A program made the translations under genes and the position numbers. A stretch of DNA of 64,000 nt from Leucobacter chromiireducens subsp. solipictus (lineage in GTDB: Bacteria; Actinomycetota; Actinomycetes; Actinomycetales; Microbacteriaceae), in NCBI RefSeq assembly GCF_016758195.1, contig NZ_QYAC01000004.1:218283-282282 (forward strand), in the 5' to 3' direction. Positions 1 to 6,571 of this stretch are shown here, in pieces. The notes beneath the pieces were generated by a model, which saw only the letters and a list, made by a program, of their open reading frames with translations, searched no databases and had not been told where the DNA came from. Position 1 is the first letter of the stretch. Each line of letters starts with the position of its first letter.

Positions 1-1
1 G

Positions 2-115
2 CGCGAGCTCTTCACGCTGCCCGACGATATGAGCGTCCAGCCCGGTCACGGTGCCGGCACGACGGTGGAGCGTGAGCGCCCCGCGATCGACGCCTGGCTC
101 GCCCGGGGGCAGTAG
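2..115 (+). CDS. MBL-fold metallo-hydrolase, C-terminal end (5' truncated by window)
   Basis: Only the last 37 residues are in the window, in frame 2, ending at a TAG at 113-115. They contain LPDDMSVQPGHGAGTTVERE, which resembles the end of glyoxalase II-like MBL-fold hydrolases, where the LPDDT.V.PGHG..T.. stretch carries the last metal-binding histidine, here in PGHG. The Asp-containing and HxHxDH motifs would lie upstream, outside the window. The exact substrate (glyoxylate-type thioester, persulfide or other) cannot be told from this end. The gene is followed by a 92-base gap and an MFS gene on the same strand. Confidence 0.7.
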   Translation, partial: RELFTLPDDMSVQPGHGAGTTVERERPAIDAWLARGQ

Positions 116-207
116 GCCGGCGGGGACATTCGGGTAGTCTTGCCGGGTCGCATTGCCGCGCTCGCTGCCGCGGTCCGCGGAGCGCTCGCCTCGTCCGAAA
201 GGCTGTT

Positions 208-1446
208 ATGCCCCCGCTTTCCCCGCTGCGCCGCTCGCTCGCGCTGTTCGCCCTCGCACTGGGCGGCTTCGGGATCGGGGTGACGGAGTTCGCGACGATG
301 GGGCTGTTGCCAGATATCGCGCGGGATCTGCTCCCCGGCTTTGACGCGGCCCCCGAGGCCGGCATCGCGCAGGCGGGCTTCCTCATCACGGCCTACGCCC
401 TGGGTGTGGTCGTCGGTGCGCCCACATTCGCGGTGTTCGCCGCACGCGCCTCGCACAGCACGCTCACGTTCTGGCTCCTGGGGCTGTTCGTGGTCGGCAC
501 CGTCGCGTCGGCGTGTATGCCGAGCTTCGGTTCGCTCGCGGTGTTCCGGTTTATCGCGGCGCTCCCGCACGGGGCCTACTTCGGCGTTGCCTCGCTCCTC
601 GCGGCCCGGATCATGGGTCCGGGGAAGCAGGGCCAGGGCATCGCGCTCGCGCTGTCGGGCTTGACCATCGCGAACGTGATCGGGGTCCCCCTGGCCACCT
701 GGCTCGGCCAGTTCGCCGGGTGGCGGTGGGCATACGTGCTCGTCGCGGTGATCTTCACGGCCACGCTGCTGCTCGGCCTTGCCGTGCTCCCCCGCGTCCC
801 GGGCAACCCCGATCGCCATCCGGCCCGGGAACTCGCGGCGCTGCGCAATCCAAGGATCTGGACCATGGTCGCGGTCGGGGCGATCGGCTTCGGCGGTTTC
901 TTCGCGGTGTACTCCTACATCGCGGAGGTGACGACCCGGGTCGCGGGCATGTCCGCCGATTCCGTGCCGTGGGTGCTTGCGACCCTGGGCGTGGGCATGA
1001 CGATCGGGAATCTCCTGGGCGGCTGGGCGAGCGACCGCAACCCGCCTGCCGCGGTCATCGGCGGTTTCGTCGCACTCATCGCGACGCTCGTGGCGTACGC
1101 GCTGTTCGCCACGGGGCCCGCGGCGCTCGTGTCGCTCGCGTTCGCGATCGGGATCACCTCGTCGATCCTCGTGCCGTCCATCCAAGCCCGGCTCATCCGC
1201 ATCGCGGGAGAGGCGGCGCTCCTCGGTGCCGCGCTCAATCACGCGGCGTTCAACGTGGGCAACAGCCTGGGTGCCTGGCTCGGCGGTCTCGTCATCGCCG
1301 CGGGACTCGGGCACCTGTCCCCGGGGTGGGTCGGCGCGGGCCTCGCGACCGCGGGCTTGCTCCTGGCCCTCGTGAGTTTCGGGGTGGAGCGGCGCGACAA
1401 GGCCCGCAGCCTCGATACCGCGGGCCTCGCCGTCGTCGCCCCCTAG
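208..1446 (+). CDS. MFS transporter, DHA1-type exporter
   Basis: This 412-residue protein has the length and about 12 hydrophobic segments of the major facilitator superfamily. The N-terminus (GIGVTEFATMGLLPDIA) is typical of the AraJ/Cmx/YdhP-like DHA1 drug and sugar efflux group, in which TEF..MGLLP is a hallmark of the first helix. The ATG at 208 follows an AAAGG at about 198, a modest ribosome binding site. The stop overlaps the stop of the convergent flavin reductase gene by a few bases. The substrate cannot be predicted; efflux of small hydrophobic compounds is the family's usual role. The gene stands alone, with no adjacent regulator. Confidence 0.85.
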   Translation: MPPLSPLRRSLALFALALGGFGIGVTEFATMGLLPDIARDLLPGFDAAPEAGIAQAGFLITAYALGVVVGAPTFAVFAARASHSTLTFWLLGLFVVGTVASACMPSFGSLAVFRFIAALPHGAYFGVASLLAARIMGPGKQGQGIALALSGLTIANVIGVPLATWLGQFAGWRWAYVLVAVIFTATLLLGLAVLPRVPGNPDRHPARELAALRNPRIWTMVAVGAIGFGGFFAVYSYIAEVTTRVAGMSADSVPWVLATLGVGMTIGNLLGGWASDRNPPAAVIGGFVALIATLVAYALFATGPAALVSLAFAIGITSSILVPSIQARLIRIAGEAALLGAALNHAAFNVGNSLGAWLGGLVIAAGLGHLSPGWVGAGLATAGLLLALVSFGVERRDKARSLDTAGLAVVAP

Positions 1447-1979
1447 TTCGTGACGACGTCGCCGAGGGTGCGGAACTTCCGGTCGACGTGCACCATCGGC
1501 TCCGCTTCCTCGCCGAACACCGCGCCGAGGATCTCGGCGACAACGATCACGGAGGAACCGACCTCGAGTGAGTGCAGCGTGCGGCACCGGAGCGCGACCC
1601 GGGTGTTCGGGAGGTAGGGTTCTCCGGTGACCAGCTCACGCCAGCCCTGCTCGGGCGTGAAACGCTCGGTTCCCGACACCGCGAACGTGGCCGCGATCGC
1701 CGCGTGGCGCGCATCGAGCAGGTGCACCACGTAGCTGTCCGCGTGCAGCAGCCCGCCGGCGCTGCCGGTGGCACGAGTCACGGAGAACGAGAGCGCGGGC
1801 GGATCGATGCCCACCGACGACACGCTCGACGCGGTGAGGCCCACCGGGCCGTCCGGCGTGTGCGCAGTAATCAGCGATACTCCCGCCGGGTGTTGCCGGA
1901 ACGCCGCCTTCAGCGCGTCCGCGCCGGTCGTTCCTGCCGCATCATACGCGGGCATCCCCATTGCGTCAGTCTCGTTCAC
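1443..1979 (-). CDS. Flavin reductase family protein (FMN-binding split barrel)
   Basis: This 178-residue protein shows the flavin reductase fold: FRQHPAGVSLITA near the N-terminus, GLTASSVSSVG (the flavin-phosphate contact region), PPALSFSV and, near the end, VHVDRKFRTLG. Such proteins reduce FMN/FAD with NAD(P)H, often to feed a two-component monooxygenase. No monooxygenase partner lies nearby, so the physiological partner is unknown. I chose the GTG at 1979 because a GGAG lies 7 bases upstream; ATGs at 1961 and 1956 are alternatives. It is divergent from the glutathione peroxidase gene. Confidence 0.8.
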   Translation of the reverse strand: MNETDAMGMPAYDAAGTTGADALKAAFRQHPAGVSLITAHTPDGPVGLTASSVSSVGIDPPALSFSVTRATGSAGGLLHADSYVVHLLDARHAAIAATFAVSGTERFTPEQGWRELVTGEPYLPNTRVALRCRTLHSLEVGSSVIVVAEILGAVFGEEAEPMVHVDRKFRTLGDVVTN

Positions 1980-2119
1980 TCGTGCACTCCATCTCTGTTC
2001 GCGCCGCCCGCGCACGGCCGGCGAGTGATTTGCGGCCGAGGGCCACCTCAGCTGCAACGCGGGCCGTTCCGGGCGCATTCCCCGGTCGCGGTCCACCGAT
2101 CCAGCGTACTCTGGACGCT

Positions 2120-2605
2120 ATGAAGCTGACCGAAGTTCCGCTCACCACGCTCGACGGGGCCCGAACCTCGCTCGCAGCGTACGGGGACCGGGCGATTCTC
2201 GTCGTGAATGTCGCCTCGAAGTGCGGCATGACGCCTCAGTATGCCCAGCTGGAGGAGCTCCAGCAGCGCTACGCAGACCGCGGCTTCACCGTGCTCGGCG
2301 TGCCCTGCAATCAGTTCCTCGGCCAGGAGCCGGGTTCTGCGGAGGATATTCAGACGTTCTGCGCCATGAACTACGGGGTGACCTTCCCGATGCTCGAGAA
2401 GACCAAGGTCAACGGGCGGCACTCCCACCCGCTGTACCGGATCCTGCGAGACGCCCCGGACGCCGCCGGGCGAGCCGGGCGAGTGCGCTGGAACTTCGAG
2501 AAGTTCCTCGTGGCCCCGGGAGGCACGATCACGCGGTTCCGCTCCGCGGTCGAGCCGACCGACCCCGCGGTGATCGCGGCGATCGAGGCGGCGCTCCCCC
2601 GGTAG
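2120..2605 (+). CDS. Glutathione peroxidase family thiol peroxidase
   Basis: The 161-residue protein has the thioredoxin fold of the GPx family. It contains NVASKCGMTPQY, with the peroxidatic Cys at about residue 36 (Cys, not selenocysteine), GVPCNQFLGQEPG with the conserved Gln, and the active-site WNFEKFLV. Bacterial members of this type generally use thioredoxin rather than glutathione as reductant, which fits an actinobacterium without glutathione (inference). The ATG at 2120 has no ribosome binding site; a TACTCT hexamer at 2107-2112 ends 7 bases upstream, so the mRNA is probably leaderless. It detoxifies hydrogen peroxide or organic peroxides in the cytoplasm. Confidence 0.88.
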   Translation: MKLTEVPLTTLDGARTSLAAYGDRAILVVNVASKCGMTPQYAQLEELQQRYADRGFTVLGVPCNQFLGQEPGSAEDIQTFCAMNYGVTFPMLEKTKVNGRHSHPLYRILRDAPDAAGRAGRVRWNFEKFLVAPGGTITRFRSAVEPTDPAVIAAIEAALPR

Positions 2606-2711
2606 CGCTCAGCGGCTTTCGCGGCCCTTCCGTTTTGTGATGCCGGCAGCTATCGTGGCCCTGAGCCCGGGGGTCTCACGAACGATCAGCATCTGACGTG
2701 AAGGAGACACA

Positions 2712-3533
2712 GTGAACACGCTTGCAGGAAAAACCGCAGTGATCACCGGCGGCGGGCGCGGCCAGGGCCGGTCGCACGCGCTGAAGTTGGCCGGTGCCGG
2801 CGCGAACATCGTCGTGACGGACCTGGCCACACCGAGCATGGAGACCATCGAGTACGCGCTCTCCAGTGCGGAGGACCTCGCCGAGACCGCCCGCCAGGTC
2901 GAGGCCCTCGGCGGCCGGGTGCTCGCACTCCAGGCTGATGTCCGCAGCACGGCGGACATGGAGCGCGTCGCCGATGCCACGATGTCCGAGTTCGGCCGCA
3001 TCGACATCGTCCTCGCCAATGCGGCGGTCCACGGCGTCCACGAGGCGAGCTACCTCATCGACGACGCGTCCTGGGAGACGATGATCGACGTCAACCTCAC
3101 CGGGGTGTTCAAGACAGCCCGCGCCATGATCCCGCACATGATCGCCGGCGGCGCCGGCGGCTCCCTCGTGTTCACCTCCTCGGTCGACGGCCTCAGGGGC
3201 GCGCCATCGTGGGGACACTACGGTGCGGCGAAGGCGGGCCTCGTGAACCTGATGAAAACCCTCGCCATGGAGCTTTCCACGCACCGGATCCGGGTCAACA
3301 CCGTACATCCCACCGGGGTGAACACGCCCATGGCGGACATGGTCGCAACCGCGGCGGTGCCGGCGCTCGAGCGCTGGGCCTCCGCAACGGATCGGGCGAA
3401 TCTGTTCAGCGACGTGTACGTGGTCGAACCGAGCGACATCAGCAACGCGATCGCCTGGCTCGTGTCCGACGAGGCGCGGTATGTCACGGGCGTCGCACTG
3501 CCGGTGGATGCCGGCTACACGACCAAGCACTGA
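2712..3533 (+). CDS. SDR family oxidoreductase, probable mycofactocin-coupled type
   Basis: This 273-residue classical short-chain dehydrogenase has TGGGRGQGRSHA for nucleotide binding, a catalytic Ser in TSSVDG, a YGAAKAG Tyr-Lys pair and a VNTVHPTGVNTPM segment. An insertion after the second beta strand (ATPSMETIEYALSSAEDLAE) and the preceding RGQGRSHA are characteristic of mycofactocin-coupled SDRs, which retain a tightly bound NAD and pass electrons to mycofactocin. No mycofactocin biosynthesis gene is visible here. The GTG at 2712 is preceded by AAGGAG at 2701-2706. The substrate (an alcohol or carveol-like compound in relatives) is unknown. Confidence 0.85.
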   Translation: MNTLAGKTAVITGGGRGQGRSHALKLAGAGANIVVTDLATPSMETIEYALSSAEDLAETARQVEALGGRVLALQADVRSTADMERVADATMSEFGRIDIVLANAAVHGVHEASYLIDDASWETMIDVNLTGVFKTARAMIPHMIAGGAGGSLVFTSSVDGLRGAPSWGHYGAAKAGLVNLMKTLAMELSTHRIRVNTVHPTGVNTPMADMVATAAVPALERWASATDRANLFSDVYVVEPSDISNAIAWLVSDEARYVTGVALPVDAGYTTKH

Positions 3534-3574
3534 GCCGGGAGCCGGTCGGCACCCCGAGGGCGTATCATCGAGCG

Positions 3575-3877
3575 GTGACCATTCTGATCGATGCGCCGAG
3601 CTGGCCGGCCCACAACCGGCTGTGGGCGCACCTCGTGAGCGATGCCTCCCTTGAGGAGCTGCATCACTTCGCGGCGGCCAACGGGATCCCCGCGCGCGGC
3701 TTCGACCACGATCACTACGACGTGCCTGAGGAGCTCCACGGGGCGCTGGTCGCCGCCGGTGCCGTGCACGTCTCGGGCAACGAGCTCGTGCGTCGACTGA
3801 TCGCGTCCGGGCTCCGCGTCCGGGCACGGGATCGGGTGCCCGGCACCCGACGCGATCGGGCGGCCGCGCCGCGGTAG
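3575..3877 (+). CDS. DUF4031 domain-containing protein
   Basis: This 100-residue protein matches the DUF4031 family, common in actinobacteria. It has TILIDAPSWPAHNRLWAHL at the start, then SDASLEELHHFAA, FDHDHYDVPEE and SGNELVRRLIASGLR. The conserved His/Asp-rich FDHDHYDVP suggests a metal or nucleotide site, but no function is established to my knowledge. There is no ribosome binding site; TATCAT at 3563-3568 lies 6 bases before the GTG, so a leaderless transcript is likely. The last 20 residues (arginine-rich) are less conserved in character. It sits alone between the SDR gene and a convergent reductase gene. Confidence 0.8.
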   Translation: MTILIDAPSWPAHNRLWAHLVSDASLEELHHFAAANGIPARGFDHDHYDVPEELHGALVAAGAVHVSGNELVRRLIASGLRVRARDRVPGTRRDRAAAPR

Positions 3878-3930
3878 GCGGTGCCGGTTCCTCTCCGCAC
3901 CCCGCACCGCGTGTCCGGTCGCACGGGGCG

Positions 3931-4839
3931 TCACGCACCCAGGTTCGGAACCGCGCTCAGCGGCACCAGATCCGCCATCGTGTGAATCGTCGCGCTGGGG
4001 TGTCGCATGAGCGCGTCTGCGCCCAGCGCCGCAAGCACCCCGGTGGCGCGTGATTGCCCGCGCCCGCGCGCGCCAATCTGGGTTCCGGTGCGGCGGTTCA
4101 CCCCGATGACGCTCCAGCGGTCGTCGCCCCAGTGGGGCGTTCGAGCGAGCAGCGGCGCCAGCCTGGGGACCCGCCCCACCCACGCGAGCGCGCGCGTCGT
4201 GACCCGATTTCCCACAGCCAGGTAGCTCCGGATCGCGAGGGCCCGCGCGGGGTCCACCAGCACGTGATCGGGAAAGTCTGCGCGCAGGTAGCGACGAATC
4301 CCGCGATCAGCGGGCAGGACGCGATGCTCACGGAAGTTCATGACGGGGCGGCCGTCCGGCGGCTGGAAAACCGGCCGACCCGCGAGCCCCGCGGTCCAGG
4401 TGACGGCTGCGGGCCCGTGGGGTTCTCCCGTCCCGAGGACCACGGCAAGGTCGATCGAATCCCCGGGTGCCGTGGGCAACGCGTCGATGAGCATCGTGCT
4501 CAGGCCCGGCACGAGTCCCGCGCCGAGGAGCACCCGTTGGCCCGGCACCGCCGCCGAGCGCAGCTCCGTGAGGGCGCGGCCCGTCGCGGACACGTCGAGA
4601 TACGCGGCGGGCGCCGCGGCACGGACGAGGCGGACGTCTTCGACGCCCGAAGCGTTCACCACGAGGTCGTGCGCCTCCGCGAGCCGACGCAGGGCGTCGA
4701 ACCCGGCGGGCCCGCTCAGATCAATCGTGGCGGCGGGGTTCCTCCGGCTCCCCTCGGTGACCACCCAGCCCCGAGATCGAAGCTCGCTGCTGACCACGCG
4801 GCCCACGGCCCCGGTGGCCCCCACTACCAGCGCCCTCAT
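3931..4839 (-). CDS. Saccharopine dehydrogenase-like NAD(P)-binding protein
   Basis: This 302-residue protein begins with a Rossmann nucleotide-binding motif (VVGATGAVGRVVSSEL), followed by DLVVNASG and DVSATG, as in saccharopine dehydrogenase-like reductases. The substrate is unknown; relatives include trans-acting enoyl reductase-like proteins and NAD(P)H-binding proteins. Its ATG overlaps the stop of a 35-codon leader ORF (ATGA), suggesting translational coupling. The intergenic region towards tetR carries two matching palindromes, so it is probably repressed by the divergent TetR protein (inference). The C-terminal ~60 residues are not recognisable. Confidence 0.7.
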   Translation of the reverse strand: MRALVVGATGAVGRVVSSELRSRGWVVTEGSRRNPAATIDLSGPAGFDALRRLAEAHDLVVNASGVEDVRLVRAAAPAAYLDVSATGRALTELRSAAVPGQRVLLGAGLVPGLSTMLIDALPTAPGDSIDLAVVLGTGEPHGPAAVTWTAGLAGRPVFQPPDGRPVMNFREHRVLPADRGIRRYLRADFPDHVLVDPARALAIRSYLAVGNRVTTRALAWVGRVPRLAPLLARTPHWGDDRWSVIGVNRRTGTQIGARGRGQSRATGVLAALGADALMRHPSATIHTMADLVPLSAVPNLGA

Positions 4840-4943
4840 TGCGTGCGCCGCACCGCGACGACACCGCGCCGCGCAGGCCCGGCGGCCGAGCGCGGCACGT
4901 CCAGGGTGAGGCGGGAAGTGATCGGGAACTCAACGGGTCTCAT
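4836..4943 (-). CDS. Small 35-residue leader ORF upstream of the reductase gene
   Basis: A short ORF (MRPVEFPITSRLTLDVPRSA at the start) has a GGAG five bases before its ATG and ends in a TGA that overlaps the ATG of the downstream reductase gene. The ribosome binding site is formed by the right half of a TetR-type palindrome. It resembles no family I know. It may be a coupling leader peptide, the remnant of a truncated gene, or simply a chance ORF that gives the reductase a ribosome-loading site. Confidence 0.4.
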   Translation of the reverse strand: MRPVEFPITSRLTLDVPRSAAGPARRGVVAVRRTQ

Positions 4944-4948
4944 GCAAT

Positions 4949-4968
4949 CTCCAAACGTATGTTTGGAG
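4949..4968. promoter_or_regulatory. TetR-type operator 1 (palindrome before the reductase operon)
   Basis: The sequence is a perfect 8-4-8 inverted repeat: CTCCAAAC, GTAT, GTTTGGAG. Its 18-base core at 4950-4967 matches the second site at 4995-5012 at 14 of 18 positions. It lies immediately upstream of the leader ORF, and one arm supplies its ribosome binding site. Binding by the adjacent TetR protein is inferred. Confidence 0.7.
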
Positions 4969-4992
4969 AAAGCGTACGACAGGAGCCCTCAC

Positions 4993-5014
4993 TTTCCAAA
5001 CGCCTAGTTGGAAA
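4993..5014. promoter_or_regulatory. TetR-type operator 2 (upstream of tetR)
   Basis: The inverted repeat is TTTCCAA, 8 bases, TTGGAAA. It ends 5 bases before the presumed -10 hexamer (TACGCT, 5020-5025) of the leaderless tetR gene, so an occupied site would block the -35 region. The core TCCAAACGCCTAGTTGGA resembles operator 1. Centre-to-centre spacing between the two operators is about 45 bp. Confidence 0.65.
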
Positions 5015-5031
5015 TGGAGTACGCTGACCCC

Positions 5032-5643
5032 ATGGCCTGGGATACTGCGGCAACGCGACAACGACTGTTGGATGCCGGGGCGCGGCAATTCGCGGCCCAC
5101 GGACTGGCGGGTGCCCGCATGGACGCCATCGGGCGCGATGCGGGCGTCAACAAAGAACGCGTGTACCAATACTTCGGCAACAAAGACGGGCTCTTCGCCG
5201 CGGTGCTTGACGACCGCCTCACACTCCTGCTCCAGGCGGCGGGGACCGTGGGCGCCGGCCCCTTCGGGGTCGGAGCGTACGCGGGGTCGCTGTGCGACCA
5301 CTTCGCGTCACACCCCGACCTCGCACGACTCCTCGCGTGGGAAAGCCTCGAGGCCTCCGGGAATCGCGAGAACGAAGGCGACACCGGGGCCGAGTCCCGT
5401 GCGGCCACGTGCGCCGCGCAGTCTCACGCGATCCACTCGGCGCTTCCCGGAATATCGCGAGCGGAGGCCACCCAACTCCTGCTCAGTATCGTGGCGCTCT
5501 GCGCGAGCTGGTGGACACTGACGAAGGTCGGCGCCATGATCGCCCCGGGCCTCGGCACCGCGGCCCGCCGCGACGCGATTGTCACGCACGTCACCGCGCT
5601 TGCCAGGGACGCGCTCGCGCGCACGCCGCCCGCGCACGCCTGA
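5032..5643 (+). CDS. TetR/AcrR family transcriptional regulator
   Basis: This 203-residue protein has the TetR N-terminal helix-turn-helix: RQRLLDAGARQFAAHGLAGA, then MDAIGRDAGVNKERVYQYFGNKDGL at residues ~20-45, where the recognition helix and YxYFGNKxxL are typical. The C-terminal ligand domain is unassigned. I chose the ATG at 5032 because TACGCT lies 6 bases upstream (leaderless pattern) and the second operator is just beyond it; TTG 5008 and ATG 5014 are also in frame. It is divergent from the reductase operon and probably represses both that operon and itself. The inducing ligand is unknown. Confidence 0.85.
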   Translation: MAWDTAATRQRLLDAGARQFAAHGLAGARMDAIGRDAGVNKERVYQYFGNKDGLFAAVLDDRLTLLLQAAGTVGAGPFGVGAYAGSLCDHFASHPDLARLLAWESLEASGNRENEGDTGAESRAATCAAQSHAIHSALPGISRAEATQLLLSIVALCASWWTLTKVGAMIAPGLGTAARRDAIVTHVTALARDALARTPPAHA

Positions 5644-5674
5644 CGCGGCACGGCGCGAACCCCGAAAACACAGC

Positions 5675-5707
5675 GCAGCCCCCACCGAGCGAATCGGTGG
5701 GGGCTGC
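5675..5707. terminator. Bidirectional rho-independent terminator hairpin
   Basis: A perfect 14-bp stem (GCAGCCCCCACCGA and its complement) encloses a 5-base loop (GCGAA). It lies 3 bases beyond the 3' end of tRNA-Val and 31 bases after the tetR stop, so it can terminate both convergent transcripts. No clear T-tract follows, which is usual in high-GC actinobacteria. Confidence 0.8.
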
Positions 5708-5709
5708 AA

Positions 5710-5785
5710 TGGTGGGCCCGGCCGGGATCGAACCGACGACATCCACGGTGTAAACGTGGCGCTCTACCAGCTGAGCTACAGGCCC
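5710..5785 (-). tRNA. tRNA-Val (anticodon TAC), CCA encoded
   Basis: On the minus strand the sequence folds into a full cloverleaf. The acceptor stem GGGCCTG pairs with CGGGCCC, the anticodon stem CCACG/CGTGG encloses the loop TTTACAC (anticodon TAC, valine GUA codons), and the T-arm is GTCGG-TTCGATC-CCGGC. The 3' discriminator A and CCA are encoded. The gene sits between the terminator and the ahpE-type peroxiredoxin gene. Confidence 0.95.
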
Positions 5786-5835
5786 GTGCGAAGCGGACTT
5801 CCCTACTATAGGGGAATCCGCCCCACGAACAGAAA

Positions 5836-6297
5836 TTACGCGATTGCCGCGAGCGCCTCACGGTAGGCGCCGAAGTCGCGAGCCTCACCCGGGGCAGTCT
5901 CGAACGACGCGAGCACGCGGCGATCATCGCCGATCACGAGCGTCGCGCGGGTCGCAATACCGGCCTCTTCGACAAACACGCCGTACTCCTTCGCCACGGC
6001 GCCGTGCGGCCAGAAGTCGGAAAGGATCGGGAACTCGTAGCCCTCGGCATCCGACCACGCCTTGAGCGCGTACACGGAATCCACAGACACGCCGATGAGC
6101 CGCACCTTGCTGTCCTGGAACACCGCCAGGTTGTCGCGCAGCTCGCAGAGCTCGCCGGTGCAGATTCCCGAGAACGCGAGCGGGAAGAAGACCAGGGCGA
6201 CGGGGCCCTCGGCCACGAGCTCCGAGAGGGTGAGCTCCTCGCCGTTCTGATCGGACAGGGTGAAATCGGGCGCCTGCGCGCCTACCTCGAGCACCAT
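5836..6297 (-). CDS. ahpE: Peroxiredoxin, AhpE type
   Basis: The 153-residue protein has APDFTLSDQNGEELTLSEL, then VALVFFPLAFSGICTGEL, where the Cys in SGICTGEL (about residue 45) is the peroxidatic cysteine and the PLAFSGICTGE wording is characteristic of actinobacterial AhpE one-cysteine peroxiredoxins. The downstream FETAPGEARDFGAYREAL is typical of their C-terminus. In mycobacteria AhpE reduces peroxides and peroxynitrite with mycothiol/mycoredoxin or thioredoxin-type partners (family knowledge). A ribosome binding site (AAAGGGG) precedes the ATG. It is divergent from aceE, an arrangement seen in other actinobacteria. Confidence 0.9.
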   Translation of the reverse strand: MVLEVGAQAPDFTLSDQNGEELTLSELVAEGPVALVFFPLAFSGICTGELCELRDNLAVFQDSKVRLIGVSVDSVYALKAWSDAEGYEFPILSDFWPHGAVAKEYGVFVEEAGIATRATLVIGDDRRVLASFETAPGEARDFGAYREALAAIA

Positions 6298-6571
6298 AGT
6301 GTGCCCCTTTCTCGGTGCAGCGCACCGGATGAAGACTCGGAGCTTCCCACACTATCTTCTGGGCCTCTTCATCCGCATCTCCCTCCGTCTCACCGATAAT
6401 CGCCGAACAAAATGCAGGTGCATGAGAATTTTCTCGTATCTTCCGCGGCAAAAGCGGAAAATTCGGTAGTGTGGGACTACACCCGCGAACCAGCGGGCGC
6501 CTCTCGTGCTGCGCGCAGTCGCACCAAGCCGCCTCGGCTCGCCGCACGCAACTGGTGAATGGAGCACTACT
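6298..6571. other. ahpE-aceE divergent intergenic region
   Basis: These 274 bases hold no supported gene. They carry the ahpE ribosome binding site at the left, a 19-bp inverted repeat at 6441-6459, a possible aceE -10 (TAGTGT at about 6467-6472), and the aceE ribosome binding site GGAG at 6561-6564. This implies an aceE leader of roughly 90 bases. The left half is AT-richer than the genes around it, as expected for two outward promoters. Confidence 0.6.
6441..6459. promoter_or_regulatory. Inverted repeat TTCCGC-N7-GCGGAA upstream of aceE
   Basis: A perfect 6-7-6 inverted repeat lies in the presumed -35 region of aceE, just upstream of the TAGTGT -10 candidate. The same motif with the same 7-base spacer occurs upstream of fabD at 10549-10567. 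The shared motif suggests one regulator for both, plausibly the PucR-type regulator encoded between them (inference). Confidence 0.5.

Noticed and set aside
46..1587. Open frame of 513 codons on the minus strand opposite the MFS gene
   Set aside because: Composition is Arg/Gly/Glu-rich with no family features; the opposite strand codes a clear MFS transporter.
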